A DNA stretch of 64,000 bases from Rhizophagus irregularis. Its lineage: Eukaryota > Glomeromycota > Glomeromycetes > Glomerales > Glomeraceae. The notes below the pieces were generated by a model that saw only the letters and a list, made by a program, of their open reading frames with translations, was not told the DNA's origin and did no database searches. The stretch lies in assembly GCF_026210795.1 (NCBI RefSeq), contig NC_089442.1:2666001-2730000 (forward strand), in the 5' to 3' direction. The translations under genes and the position numbers were made by a program. Positions 9,386 through 20,031 of this stretch are shown one piece after another (position 1 is the first letter of the stretch; each line of letters opens with the position of its first letter).

Positions 9386-10428
9386 TGGCGCAATCAACTA
9401 TTTTTATTATACCAGAAGTACTAGAACATATTTTACATTTCTTATTGATAGATAAATCTCTATACCCTGCTCTATTTGTTAGCCGGCTTTGATACAGATG
9501 TGGTGCCCCTATCCTATGGAGGCATATTGAGCTAAAGGGAAAAGACTTATATCCTGGGCAATCTCTTCCAAATGATTATAAAAATTACTGTGCAAAGGAA
9601 CACCCTCGATTAAATAAATTCATAAGGATAGAACGTGCAAAGGATCTTTCTCGATTGAAAAAATTCATAAAGTTAGTACGTAGGAAGCAAACGCCAGTTT
9701 ATTGCTCAAATGTAACTCATTTTGAAATATCATACTACCATTCACTTTCAGATAAAAAAATCATAAGCATTGTACATTCATGCCCAAATATAACCCACTT
9801 GAGTTTCATAAATAGTATAGCATTTAGTAATAGAGCATTAGAACTGATAGCGAGTTCATACCCGAATCTGAAGTATCTCAATCTATGCATTGATCGGCCA
9901 GGTGGCTTTAGGAGCTTTCATACTCGAGAAGTAGATGGTAGTGGTCTATGGAGAATCGCGAAGTCATGCCATAGATTAGAATATCTAAATATCTCTAATC
10001 GTAGAGAATATTCTGAAACATCAATTTGTAATGTTATTCATTCTTGCCCAAGGCTCCAGCAATTCGACCTTAGCTTTTGTCAAATTACCGATATAACTAT
10101 CAAAGAAATTGCTGGTTCATGTCTTAATTTAAAGTACCTCAATTTGGAAGGGTGTAATAATATTAGCAAAGAAGCCGTAGATCAGCTCGTTTCACTTAAT
10201 CCAAATATCCATGTTGAGAATTTTGTGCCGATTCGGGTACCTTCCCTAGATGTGATCCGTGAACTCGTAAGGAGTCTGGGGATACCACATGATGCACCAA
10301 GAGATGTTGTATCCTTAGATAATTCTATCATCGACGGGTTATCAAGGAGATTGAGTGAACGCTGTATTCTGGCTAGACCATCGCCCCGGAATGGTGGTCG
10401 GTTATTATATCAACCCAGAGCCCTCTAG
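9386..10428 (+). pseudogene. F-box / leucine-rich repeat protein with Gag-like C-terminal motif (about one break)
   Basis: The start at 9386 gives an F-box (FIIPEVLEHILHFLL) followed by [10 protein letters not shown], a pattern common in Rhizophagus F-box proteins. Leucine-rich repeats of the cysteine-containing type follow from about 9700 to 10230 ([45 protein letters not shown]). Such proteins recruit targets to SCF ubiquitin ligases. The last 60 residues are not LRR: they read [18 protein letters not shown] and then RRL, matching LGMPPDALRDLTSLDNYI and RRL near the end of the Gag-like protein at 30634-33104. The gene seems to carry about one break and lies within the virus-like element, so it is treated as a fossil or near-fossil. 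Confidence 0.65.
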
Positions 10429-10628
10429 GACCAGATCATGTGAAGCATTTCAGATCGGAAGATTTCTTGTACGTGTATTCCTATATGGTAAAAAATACGG
10501 ATTATCTATCTTATTCTAGACATAGGCATTGGTCTGTACCAGCCAAATTTTTTATGAAAATTTCGTGCAATTGTTGAGGAGTGACCTTCGGGAATAACGG
10601 TAGCCCCTCTTCAGTAAAATAAAACATT

Positions 10629-10633
10629 TTACC

Positions 10634-10675
<42 letters not shown>

Positions 10676-11171
10676 TGGAACGTCTAAACTTTTGAATATA
10701 TGCTCTCACATCTTTCTCAGCATCTTCTTTTATCGTTTCTTCGTTAGTATAACCGACAATACCAAGATAAGCTTGAATCATGCTTATATCCTCTTCCAGA
10801 TATAAAAGCAAATGGTATTTTTCTCTAAGTGATAATTCCCCCAATGATCTGTCGATAAGATCTTCTCTATATTGATGTAATGTAATAAGGGTTGGGTGGC
10901 CACCAGTCTCAAGAACCTTCTCTATCAATATAATTTTCTCCACTAAATCAAACAATAGTTTACTTGTATAATCAAGTGTATAATCAAGTGTTTCCGCTTT
11001 CTTGCTTTGATTCAATGCTGTTTGGTTTGCATTGTCATTAATATCAAGTTTTCTTTCGGCTAGGCGCTCCTGAATAGCTAATACATCCATCTTCTTATAC
11101 AAAAGCACTTCATATAGCTGATTTTCAAGTATTTCGCTTTGAACAAATTCATTATTAGTATTGCCTGTCAT
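10629..11171 (-). CDS. Hypothetical coiled-coil protein ending in a TA microsatellite
   Basis: 180 residues, largely helical and charged, with heptad-like stretches (KMDVLAIQERLAERKLDI, LLFDLVEKIILIEKVLE). The C-terminus runs into a (TA)n microsatellite at 10636-10672, which is read as alternating Tyr and Ile, so the true protein end varies with repeat length. DYTLDYT is a short in-frame duplication. The reading direction is opposite to the F-box gene. No family recognised. Confidence 0.45.
10636..10672. repeat. (TA)n microsatellite
   Basis: An uninterrupted run of about 18 TA units inside the 3' end of the gene at 10629-11171. Confidence 0.95.
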
Positions 11172-11767
11172 GATTGTGTTTATCTCTGGTTAGCATATAT
11201 TCAATTTTGAGTCCGGAATACTGCACATCAGCCCACGTATTGTGCAACAGCTGATCACATAATAGGTCAGTGCGACATTTTCCGCATATTAATTTCGCAT
11301 ATATATTCGCTAACCAGTACCTTTATTTTTTCCCCCAAACAAATGTGAGAAAATGTGAAAGAGCGTCTAGTTGCAACACAGGACCTACCGTAAAAGTAAG
11401 TAGTGATATTAGAAGCATATGTTATGAAAGGCTGGGAACTTTCCAATTTTCGAGATCGCCAGGCGTAAGACCAAGTATGTCTTTCCGGTAGATCTACATG
11501 TGAAAAGGTATGAGGATTCCGTTTACGTGTACTTTCAAAGAAGTCTTGGCATCAGACGACAATACTAACTACGCCTCATACCTCCTTAACTTTTTCTCAG
11601 CAAGATATAGGGGTATGTGGAAGTTCAGCCAACTTTCCCGCAAAAATATTCCTGTAAAATAGTTTCACTAGCATAGCTAACGCAAAATAAAGTATGTATA
11701 TGCCAGAAGTTATGTATGTATGGAAATGAGTTTTTCTCACCATGGGTCTTGTATTTAGGAAAGCAAG
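11172..11767. other. Intergenic, no gene seen
   Basis: AT-rich sequence between divergent genes. I see no coding stretch with supporting motifs, no repeat family and no RNA gene. The part just before 11768 should hold the promoter of the Crinkler header gene. Confidence 0.5.
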
Positions 11768-12193
11768 ATGACTTCCACTACTAGTAATATTTGTCTCATC
11801 TGTTTTGTACGTGGTGAGACTGAGAAAGATATTTTCCCTGTAGTAATTGATAATAATTCAACCGTTAAAAATCTGGGAGTCGAAATCAGAAAGGTCCGGC
11901 AAGACTTAAGTCAAAAAAACTTCGATCTATATGTAAGAAAATTCAAACAACCCAATCATGCTTTGGTCAATACTGTGAATACTACCGAAAAAAGACAAGG
12001 GGAATTGATGGAGCCTCCCAATAAGTTTACTTATTATTTTTCCATGGAAGATATAAAAGGACTTAAAAACAACCCTCCTTATCTTCAATATGATGGTGAA
12101 ATAGGTCCTATTCATGTTATCGTATACCTCCAGGAAGTGTTGGAAAAAGATCCCGACTCTAGCAAATCAGAAAGTGAACTTCCGAGAACGTAG
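11768..12193 (+). CDS. Crinkler-type header domain protein
   Basis: 141 residues beginning ICLICFVRGETEKDIFPV, the ubiquitin-like header that opens Crinkler (CRN) proteins, followed by the expected strand-helix pattern and the closing IHVIVYLQ motif. No effector domain follows: the protein stops soon after the header with an acidic serine tail. Crinklers are host-nucleus-targeted or self-directed effector-like proteins known from oomycetes and early-diverging fungi. This one could be a header-only member. It lies 0.4 kb before a full-length Crinkler on the same strand. No break is visible. Confidence 0.6.
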   Translation: MTSTTSNICLICFVRGETEKDIFPVVIDNNSTVKNLGVEIRKVRQDLSQKNFDLYVRKFKQPNHALVNTVNTTEKRQGELMEPPNKFTYYFSMEDIKGLKNNPPYLQYDGEIGPIHVIVYLQEVLEKDPDSSKSESELPRT

Positions 12194-12605
12194 TTATATT
12201 TTTATTCACATCATGTAGCGATATAGTCGCAATTTTATGTATTATAGGCCGGGTTGGTCCCTCTGGGACCGTTCCGGCAACGTTTTATTTCATAAATAAA
12301 GTATTATTTTACCAGTAAATGAGAAATGGGTCACGTGTAATGAAATATCGGTCTAACATTTTTATATAAAAAACGTCAGGTGATAAGTGAGAAGAGTCTT
12401 CACGGTTAGGGAGGCGCAGTGATTAGGCGTTCGTTGCACCATGCAATTGCTGATCATACGGCAGGCTTGTGAAACAGAATAATTTCTCACATATAGTACT
12501 CACTCAGTATTTTTTTCGCAAATAAAATTCTTTTTACTCTTGTCCTCACATACCGCACTTTGAGCCAATAACATTTCGCAAAAAATACTATATAAGCCGA
12601 AAAAC
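12194..12605. other. Intergenic upstream of a Crinkler gene
   Basis: It holds an ATTTTTTTCG motif (12509-12518) and a TATA-like actatataag just before 12606. A stretch near 12408-12480 looks loosely like a tRNA A box but has no B box or stem. Otherwise nothing seen. Confidence 0.4.
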
Positions 12606-14097
12606 ATGTCTATCACTCTACTATGCCTCATTAAAGGAAATACTCTAGCGAACGCTTTTCCTGTCGATATAGATAAGGACCAGCTTGTTGGCCACCTCAA
12701 AAAAGTTATTAAGGCAGAGCAACCGCAAACTTTCGCTAATGTTGACGCCAAAGACCTGAAACTATGGAGGGTGCCAATCTCTGACGATCACGACGATCAG
12801 TTGCGGAATCTTTCACTTGAGGATAGTGACGAGCTGTTGGCAATAAGAAAAATTTCGAAATACTTTCCAGACTCACCTCCCGAAGAATGTATTCATGTCT
12901 TAGTCGAGCCACCAGAGTCCACCGCCACTTCAGAGGTGTTGAAATTAAGAGAGGAAGTCGCCTCGTTGCAGGCATTACTCAACAAGTCCGTTGGTATGTA
13001 TTTTTCCTTACCCAATGTAAATGAAATTTCCGAGACGGCCCGAAAAAGTTTTACTAACCGGCTGTTGCATCACAGCCTTCGACGTTGTTGTTAGTCCTAA
13101 ACGAACGAAGGGTTTCAAGTGGACCGTGAACATCGAACAAGCGACCCTCGATGGCCTCAAAGAACATATACGTAAAATGGAGAAACCACCGGCACTCGAA
13201 AATGATGGTGCGGTGCTAAACATAGTAAATGAAAGCGGAAAATACTCTCCTCTAAATGATCAAGACCTTCGTGAAATGCTCCAGCTGTTCGTGTCAAATA
13301 AAAATCTCAAGTTTACCGTATTCATTGAGACTCCCTCGAAAGCTTTTTCGGATTGGACTTTCAGTTCAGTTTGCCAGCTTTACGGTCTTAATGGTGAAAC
13401 AGAGGATCCGACAATGACGGTGTTCCCAAATTTTTCGTGCGGTAACGTTAAGCCATCTCAGGAATCGCTGGAAGGACTTATGGCAGAATTAAAATCCCGC
13501 CTCGACAACACTCCCATCAGTTTACTTTCAGTCGAAGCCACGAAATCATTATACGTCTATTCTTACCTGCTTGCTGGAGCGAATAATTTCAAGGGGAAGT
13601 TTGAGATCCGCCCTCAAAAAGTTATTTCTGGACCGAATGGACATGGACCTCTCGATTTCGCAATTGACTTATGTCAGACAGCAAAAACGGTTGGGGTCAC
13701 GGAGGTAAAAAAAGATGATTTTGTGAAAGGTGTTGCTCAATGCGCAGTCCAGCTCGAATCATCCTTATCATATCGTAAGCGCAAAGCCGATGAAATGGAG
13801 GAACGGACGTTCGGAAGAGTTTTTGGGATAGTTACTGATGCCGAAAAATTTTATTTCATGGAATGTTCGATGGATGATCAAGATAGGCCAAGCTTCAAAC
13901 TATCAAAACCAGTGACCGTTGTGTACGAAGATAATGATTTGCAAACTAAGGTGGAAAAGGTCCTCGAACATATTGTATGGTTGTTGGAGGAGGCACAGAA
14001 GCCTGACTCAGCTCTTGATGTAAAGGAGAGGGAAATAAAAAGAGTAAGGTCAGGCGAGTTACCAAAGGTAACCGATCTTGAGGGGAAAACGAATTAG
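12606..14097 (+). CDS. Crinkler protein with PD-(D/E)XK nuclease-like domain (one intron)
   Basis: Two exons, 12606-12993 and 13076-14097. The 82-bp intron has GTATGT at its start, an actaac branch site and CAG at its end, and joining keeps the frame for a 469-residue protein. Residues 1-100 are the Crinkler header (ITLLCLIKGNTLANAFPVDI, closing with HVLVEPPES). The C-terminal part carries the restriction-nuclease-like pattern: PLDFAIDL, then VTEVKKDDF and VAQCAVQL, where Asp and the E-x-K pair would be catalytic. In the known Crinkler family this fold is an effector module. No ATPase domain is evident between them. The gene looks complete. It sits in the cargo region of the giant element, next to other Crinklers. 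Confidence 0.8.
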
Positions 14098-14119
14098 AAT
14101 TTAGGAATAGACATTTCGT

Positions 14120-14246
14120 CATGTATCATGGACTACGTCCCGATCTATGTATTTATTTTGCATGTATTAATAAAAATTTTTCTTGGCAAATTTCAGCGAC
14201 GGCCCGTCGCCCAAAAACATGTGATATATTTTTTATTTGGAGTTAT
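14120..14246 (+). repeat. Dispersed repeat with a GCGACGG/CCGTCGC palindrome, copy 1
   Basis: About 125 bp matching 18177-18308. Shared parts are catgtatca, cccgatc, gcatgtattaataaaaa, then cttggcaaatttcagc and gacggcccgtcgcccaaaa, then gatatat and an AT-rich end. A diverged partial copy without the palindrome lies near 14468-14530. Confidence 0.75.
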
Positions 14247-15005
14247 CCATGCTGTTCTAATGTCATGATCGAGCTACTGTCCAAAAAGATGAAGCTTTGC
14301 ATGGTCGCCGTTCACTATCTCGCAAACATAAAGCAAACATGGGTACAATATGGATAATATATGGGGTAATTACAGATGCGGGAAAATGTAGAGGGAAATG
14401 AAAGGGTAAAGTCATAGAATAATCTCGCAGAGAAATAGATAGGCGGATAGAAACCAACATAGTAATTTCATATATCATGGCAGAGACCCGAATTTATTCC
14501 TTGCGTGTATCAAGTAAAAAATTTTTAGTACAACAGTCTTTTCATAACCACCGCGTAATACTCACGTGATTTTTGATCGTGAAGATTCTTCACGGTTGCA
14601 CCTATGATGTGATAATGTGACATAATGAATGCATACCAAATATAAGTTGTATGCTAATGGAACTCGATAAATGTCAGTTATCCACGTTTGATTTCTCGAT
14701 AAAAAACATCATCACGATGCTAATCAATTTTTCGGCTTTATAATATGCACGGTACAGAGTCAAAGCAGATATATTAATATTAACATGTTTGATCGTCATC
14801 GTCGCAATTTTGTAACATCTGATTTTTGTCACAACAAAAATAAGCGAAAATGGCAAGGATTAATTACGAAATAAATCTAAAATATTTTACAAATAATCAA
14901 GCTTCGCCATATTTATCACAAAAAGAATAAGATTTGCAACGTAATAAACTTTATTTTGCTACTTTAGTCAATACAATTTTCAGTAAAATAACATGAATGA
15001 ATAGT
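14247..15005. other. Intergenic, AT-rich
   Basis: It contains the partial repeat near 14468-14530 and a cacgtgatttttgatcgtg stretch (about 14563) like ones near 26928 and 27225. No gene supported. Confidence 0.5.
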
Positions 15006-17300
15006 TTAATCAGTTTCCATTGGATCATCTAAAAAGTCCGAGATATTATATCCAAGCAAATTTTCTTCTTCGCCTAACAATCGAACAGGTTCTTCAGTTC
15101 CACTAGGATATATAAGCTGAACAGATTCAAAGTTCTCGGCACAGAGAACATATATATCATATTTTTTACGATCTTTTATATCCGGAGCTTCCATTCCACT
15201 ACTACGAATATCAATGACTGCCCACTTATTTGCATGTTTGAGAATGGGAATATAAATACCACCTTTTTCAAACCTTTTCTGATGTTCTTCCAATTTATTT
15301 CCGTCCCTTAACAGTTCAATTGCCCATTTATTCTTATTATTTACATAAAAGTCGATATAACCATTTGACCCAAAGCATGATCCAGCATCTACAGAAACAC
15401 AAGTGTCATTGGATAAAACCTGCATTGAGGCACGGTAGAATTCCATCTGCCATACACGTTCAAGTAGACGGCCATCTGTGCCTCTACCTTTACTTTTTCG
15501 CAATATTTTTGGATTCATTTTTGCGAGTACTAATTTTATAAATTCATTAAACGTACTAGGAGGTGATTTAGGTCGGCTTATTGAACCAAAACGGTTTTGA
15601 AGGTAGGTTATTCGGAGTAATGGTGCTGGAAAATCAAGTAATGCAATGTGTGATTTGCTTGAACTTGTATCAACAAGTGCATTTGTCTTAAGAAGTCGGC
15701 CATTATTTGGAATTTTCTCTGTTTCATAATCTAGACCTCCTTTTTTAAAGAGCACAGAATCAACAATTTGCCTTTCCTCATCTGAAAGATCAGTAACTGG
15801 GTAAAATGCACGAATAGTCTGGAAAGGTATACCGTACACCATATACAAATTAGTAAACATACTAGTTATTATAACAAAAATACATCACATTACCTTGAAA
15901 ATATCATTAAAGTCTTGAGATTTTAAATAAGAAAAAATTGCATCAAATGATAGAGAATTACTTCTCTTTTTGGTAAATCTTTCTCCAATATGATCCATAG
16001 TATAAGCAATTAAGCCCGGATGATAGGCTGTTATTTCAGACAAATAGCTAAAAAGACATGGAATGTCATCTTTTACCAGCTCTTCTTTAAGATACGTTCC
16101 ACAGAATCGGTCAAAATAGTCTTTAAATTCATCTTCAGTATAACAAATGTCTTTATATCCCCATTTGTTCTTTGCAGTAAGATTATTAACTGGTGATATA
16201 TCCATGGCTGAACGATTTCCACGAGTGGCATAAGCACCATAATGTCCGTAAGAAGCCAGTGCTACAATAAAAAGCTGTAGATTTTGCATTATACGTTTAA
16301 ATGAATTCCAAAACACACTTCCATCATGATGAGGTTCTCCATCTGATTGTCTATATATTTTTTGAACTTCATCGACAATCAAATATGTTTTTTTATGACC
16401 ACATTGATCAAGAAAATCATCCCAATTTATCCCTAAAAGTTTTTCAAATCCTTCCGAAAATGTCCACGAAGTAGTCATTTTTTCAATCCATATCAACGAA
16501 ATACGAAAAACACGAGCTGATCCATTTTGCACTTCATCTAATTGGAGCAACTTAGCTTCAAGTAGCTGTCCAAGTGATGTTTTTCCGGTCATGGGCGGTG
16601 ATCGAATTAAAATGATGCGTTCTTTAAGCAGACTTTTAAGCAGTTTGTTGATAGTTGGTTCTCTCCGACATATAGAAGCACTAGTAAGATTAACGCCTTC
16701 ATAGAAAAAACCATTTTCTAGTCCTAGGTATTTTGTCCCTCCGAGACCTCCTATTCAATGCAAAATAGGAAAATAATATGAATCAAATGTACATTAGCGC
16801 AAAAATTAAAAGACAATAGCTTTATACCTAGCCTTGATATTCCCTTTTTAGGTGCGTCTGTTGTGTTGAAAGCGAATACGAAATAAAATAAGTTAGTTAT
16901 CATTACAAAATTTCTTGTTCGAGAGGTAAACCATTGGGAGACACTTACCAGTGGTGGCGGGCGGTGGGGGTTGCACCATAATATGAATGTGTTCTTCTGG
17001 AGGAGGGCATTTGAATATTGAATCAATAAGCCAGGTTTCGTCTAACCGCTCACCACCGAAATCTTCTTTAACGTCAAGATCTTCATGATGATTCTCCAGA
17101 AGTTTATCATACTCGTTGTTATTTTTGGTGGAGATCTGAACCTTCCATAACTTAAATCTTTTTTCGTTTTTGATTCCAACGCTTTCAAAGTATTCCTTAT
17201 CCTCCTCCCAAATAGCCTTCTTTAATTGTGTAAAGTCTTTGTATTGACCGATTTCAAAGTTGAAAACAATACCACTACCTAAGATGAAACAACCAACCAT
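15006..17300 (-). CDS. Crinkler with P-loop NTPase and PD-(D/E)XK-like nuclease domains (three introns)
   Basis: Four exons on the minus strand: 17300-16949, 16857-16828, 16750-15894 and 15818-15006. The introns (91, 77 and 75 bp) all have GT-AG ends, and the joined frame gives 683 residues without a stop. Exon 1 is the header, closing with HIHIMVQPP. Next come a P-loop (RSPPMTGKTS) and a Walker B (TYLIVDEVQKIY). The last exon holds a nuclease-like pattern, GYIDFYV then WAIELLRDG. Header, NTPase and restriction-like nuclease in this order is a known Crinkler architecture, thought to derive from transposon-linked NTPase-nuclease pairs. The first Lys of a strict E-x-K is replaced in the visible motif, so activity is uncertain. 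The gene looks complete. It is convergent with the 12606 gene. Confidence 0.82.
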
Positions 17301-18176
17301 AATGTATCTGTTTTACGAAAGTAAATGAGAAATAATTAGGAGACATTTTTGGAGGTTTAAGGCGCATTATATACATAAAAAAAGCGTTTGTAATTTTGAG
17401 TCACAGCACGTTCATAGTAGCTCACGATTAATCATACGCATCAATCAATAAAAGCACCTTTTTACATGGTGACTATTCACCAGATCATGTTTAATCAAAC
17501 TATTTGACATTTTATTACGTAATCGGTAGTGAGATACGACAATAAATTACTCTTATTTGACGGGCCCTCGCTGTTCGATCGACATTTTCGTGTGAATTGT
17601 AAAACGAAAAATTATTTCATCAGGACAAACAATCCGGATATTTATATAAAATTTTCGTCGATCTGACTAATGTGGCTTTGTGTGTGTAACAGGAAATAAA
17701 GCACAGTACACTGACGAACACAACTTTTTTTCTTACTCAAGCCGTAATATTATTTTCTCCGAGCCTGAACTCGTAGAAACCGCAGTTCGAAAGAAGCGTT
17801 GACGAAGAATTACTGAAGTTCTGGACGAGACTACGAGACTTACACAATTAAGGTATGGATATTTCGATTGTGGCTGTGAATTTGCAATGAAGCGACTTCA
17901 AACTAATATCTATTTTTTGTTCAGAAATTTCGAGGACCTTATTAGGCGGAGAACATACTTTTGGTGAGTTTTACTAAGGCCAATATTGTTAATTATTTCT
18001 GGCTCTTCTATGCATAAACTGACGACCATTTTTGTTTTGTCCAGAATATCGATGATTGAGGCAAATGAAACCGGAATGTTGGGATAATGTATTAGTATAG
18101 GCTGTAAAGACAAACGAAAAACTGGTATAGCAGGCATTAGTATAGAAACATTTCACTTTGTAAAACGAAATTACAA
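17301..18176. other. Intergenic, no gene supported
   Basis: AT-rich sequence upstream of the minus-strand Crinkler and of the repeat at 18177. Short open frames here lack motifs and overlap each other. I see nothing to annotate. Confidence 0.45.
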
Positions 18177-18308
18177 CATGTATCACGGGCAAAGTCCCGA
18201 TCCCTTGTATTTATTTCAGCATGTATTAATAAAAAAATCTTGGCAAATTTCAGCGACGGCCCGTCGCCCAAAACATATGATATATATTTTTTTATTTTGA
18301 ATAGTTAT
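18177..18308 (+). repeat. Dispersed repeat with GCGACGG/CCGTCGC palindrome, copy 2
   Basis: Closely matches 14120-14246 along its whole length and lies 20 bases before the start of the gene at 18329, so it probably forms that gene's promoter or leader. Confidence 0.75.
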
Positions 18309-18328
18309 ATACAATGTATTAGTTATTA

Positions 18329-19798
18329 TTGATCATGTCGGTTAACGAAGCTAACCCATCTGAGCTTGAACTATCGAAACAGCGTATCGCTGAACTTGAG
18401 GCTGAGAACGTAAATCTTAGAAGAAAGCTCTCAGTGTCTGATGCTGAAATAGCTGAACTTAAGCGCAGTAATAACGAATTTCTAAGAGCGAATAAGGAAT
18501 ATAACGAGAGGCGTGATGCTGAAAATGCCAAACTCAAGGCCAGAATCGAGGAGCTGGAATCTGAGAATATTGAAGTTAGAGATAGACTCACGAAAGTGGA
18601 ACAGAAGCAGTCGCAAAATGATAATACTCCTAATAACATCTTATCTAACTTCAATTCGGGTGCGGTCCATCATGAAAAACCGTTAGAGGAGAAAGAGATG
18701 GATAATTTCTTGCTTGAGGCTCATAAGAAAATCGTTAGTAGTGAAATAAAGCAACGCAATAAGGAAAAGAAGCTTCATACTGAAAGCATGGCATCTTCGG
18801 GACAAGAGGTTGCGAAGCAATCAGGCCAAAATAGTCATAAGAAAAAGGGCACTGAGAAAATTGTTCAGGTGATAACTGATGGTATGATGGCAGAGCCATC
18901 CATTCAGGATAATATAAAGCATCAAGAGTCGAATTCCTCCAATTCAAAAGCATTGCATATGACTGAAATTTCAGCGACGGCCCGTCGCCCAAATTGTTCT
19001 TCATCTCTGCTCGATTTAGCGAAGCTATTTGATAAAGCAACAGATGCCGAATATCGCACTAAAAAAGCCAACGAGGAAGAAATCTTATGCTGGGTTAACT
19101 TTGGGAAAGAATTCATGGTTCACTTTAGTGAACTCGTGGAAAATAGCAATGGAAAAATCGGAGAGAAAAAAGCAAAAGGTATAATTTATGATGAGATGTT
19201 AGAACACCTTGCCAACATTCGTGAGAAGAGATCAAAAGAAATGGGTATACAGCTTCCGAAAATCTCCCGTAGTTCTCTAACTAGAAGGACTCAAAGGTCT
19301 ATGAAGCTTGTTAGAATATTCGAGAAAATAGGTATGGATAAAATTAAGTATCTTAGTGAATATAGTCCCAATTCCATTTCAGAGTTGGCTAACGATCAAA
19401 TTCAAGAGATCATAGAGGCCCAGAAGGAGCGGGATAATTCTGCAAAGCAGGACGAGAACTCGGCTAGGGTAGAGAAAGAGGAGGTGAACGAAGTTAAGGA
19501 GTCTCCTAGGGTCCAGTCAGACGATGAAAACGTTCCTACTGGTTCTGATGAGGAAGTCGATCATGATTCCGTACCCCATCCAGTGGAAGAAACGAATTAT
19601 GATAGTGACTGTAGTCACGACAATGATTCTGAAGAAGAGATGTTGGACGATTCAGATGATGATGGATATGATAGATATGGTGGATACGATGAATGGGGTA
19701 ATCGTGATAGAGGCTATTACTCTCCTAGTACTGGAATACGTGTAAGGAAAACTTCTTCCCCAATGTGGAGTCCTGTTATCTCTCCGGTAACTGCCTAG
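18329..19798 (+). CDS. Glomeromycotan coiled-coil family protein with exonised repeat
   Basis: 489 residues, no intron needed. Residues about 10-100 are a long coiled coil (RIAELEAENVNLRRKL and AKLKARIEELESENIEV). Residues about 215-225 read ISATARRPN, which is the palindromic dispersed repeat used as codons (18965-18993). Residues about 250-370 (LCWVNFGKEF, then a helix-rich IYDEMLEHL, and IFEKIGMDKIKYL) form a conserved domain I associate with a very large Rhizophagus protein family of unknown function. The tail is acidic (DSDDDGYDRYGGYDEWG). A related but shorter gene is at 26980-27180. Role unknown. Confidence 0.75.
   Translation: MIMSVNEANPSELELSKQRIAELEAENVNLRRKLSVSDAEIAELKRSNNEFLRANKEYNERRDAENAKLKARIEELESENIEVRDRLTKVEQKQSQNDNTPNNILSNFNSGAVHHEKPLEEKEMDNFLLEAHKKIVSSEIKQRNKEKKLHTESMASSGQEVAKQSGQNSHKKKGTEKIVQVITDGMMAEPSIQDNIKHQESNSSNSKALHMTEISATARRPNCSSSLLDLAKLFDKATDAEYRTKKANEEEILCWVNFGKEFMVHFSELVENSNGKIGEKKAKGIIYDEMLEHLANIREKRSKEMGIQLPKISRSSLTRRTQRSMKLVRIFEKIGMDKIKYLSEYSPNSISELANDQIQEIIEAQKERDNSAKQDENSARVEKEEVNEVKESPRVQSDDENVPTGSDEEVDHDSVPHPVEETNYDSDCSHDNDSEEEMLDDSDDDGYDRYGGYDEWGNRDRGYYSPSTGIRVRKTSSPMWSPVISPVTA
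18965..18993 (+). repeat. Palindromic repeat core inside coding sequence
   Basis: The core gcgacggcccgtcgc (18974-18988) with the flank aaatttca before it and ccaaa after it equals the core of the repeats at 14120 and 18177. Here it is in frame within the 18329 gene. Confidence 0.85.
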
Positions 19799-20031
19799 TA
19801 GAATTATTGGATGAATTGCATACTCGTTTAGACTGAATTATCATATCTTTTTTTTCGAATCCCAATAGTATCGGTAAAAGCATAGACGAAAATCTCGTCA
19901 TGTGAGTGGCTTGGACCGATCACCTGAAATGCACAGTAAACGTGATCTATACTTCTCCGCAGTAATTATGCCAAATGTTCTGTATTTTTTCTTCTTCGAG
20001 ATTTTGAATTCACTCTTCTAAAGTCGGGAAA

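Noticed and set aside
12408-12480. tRNA-like stretch with an A-box-like gcgcagtgattagg
   Set aside because: No convincing B box, acceptor stem or anticodon arm could be found.
14121-14357. 78-residue open frame
   Set aside because: It is the dispersed palindromic repeat read in one frame, with no start context.
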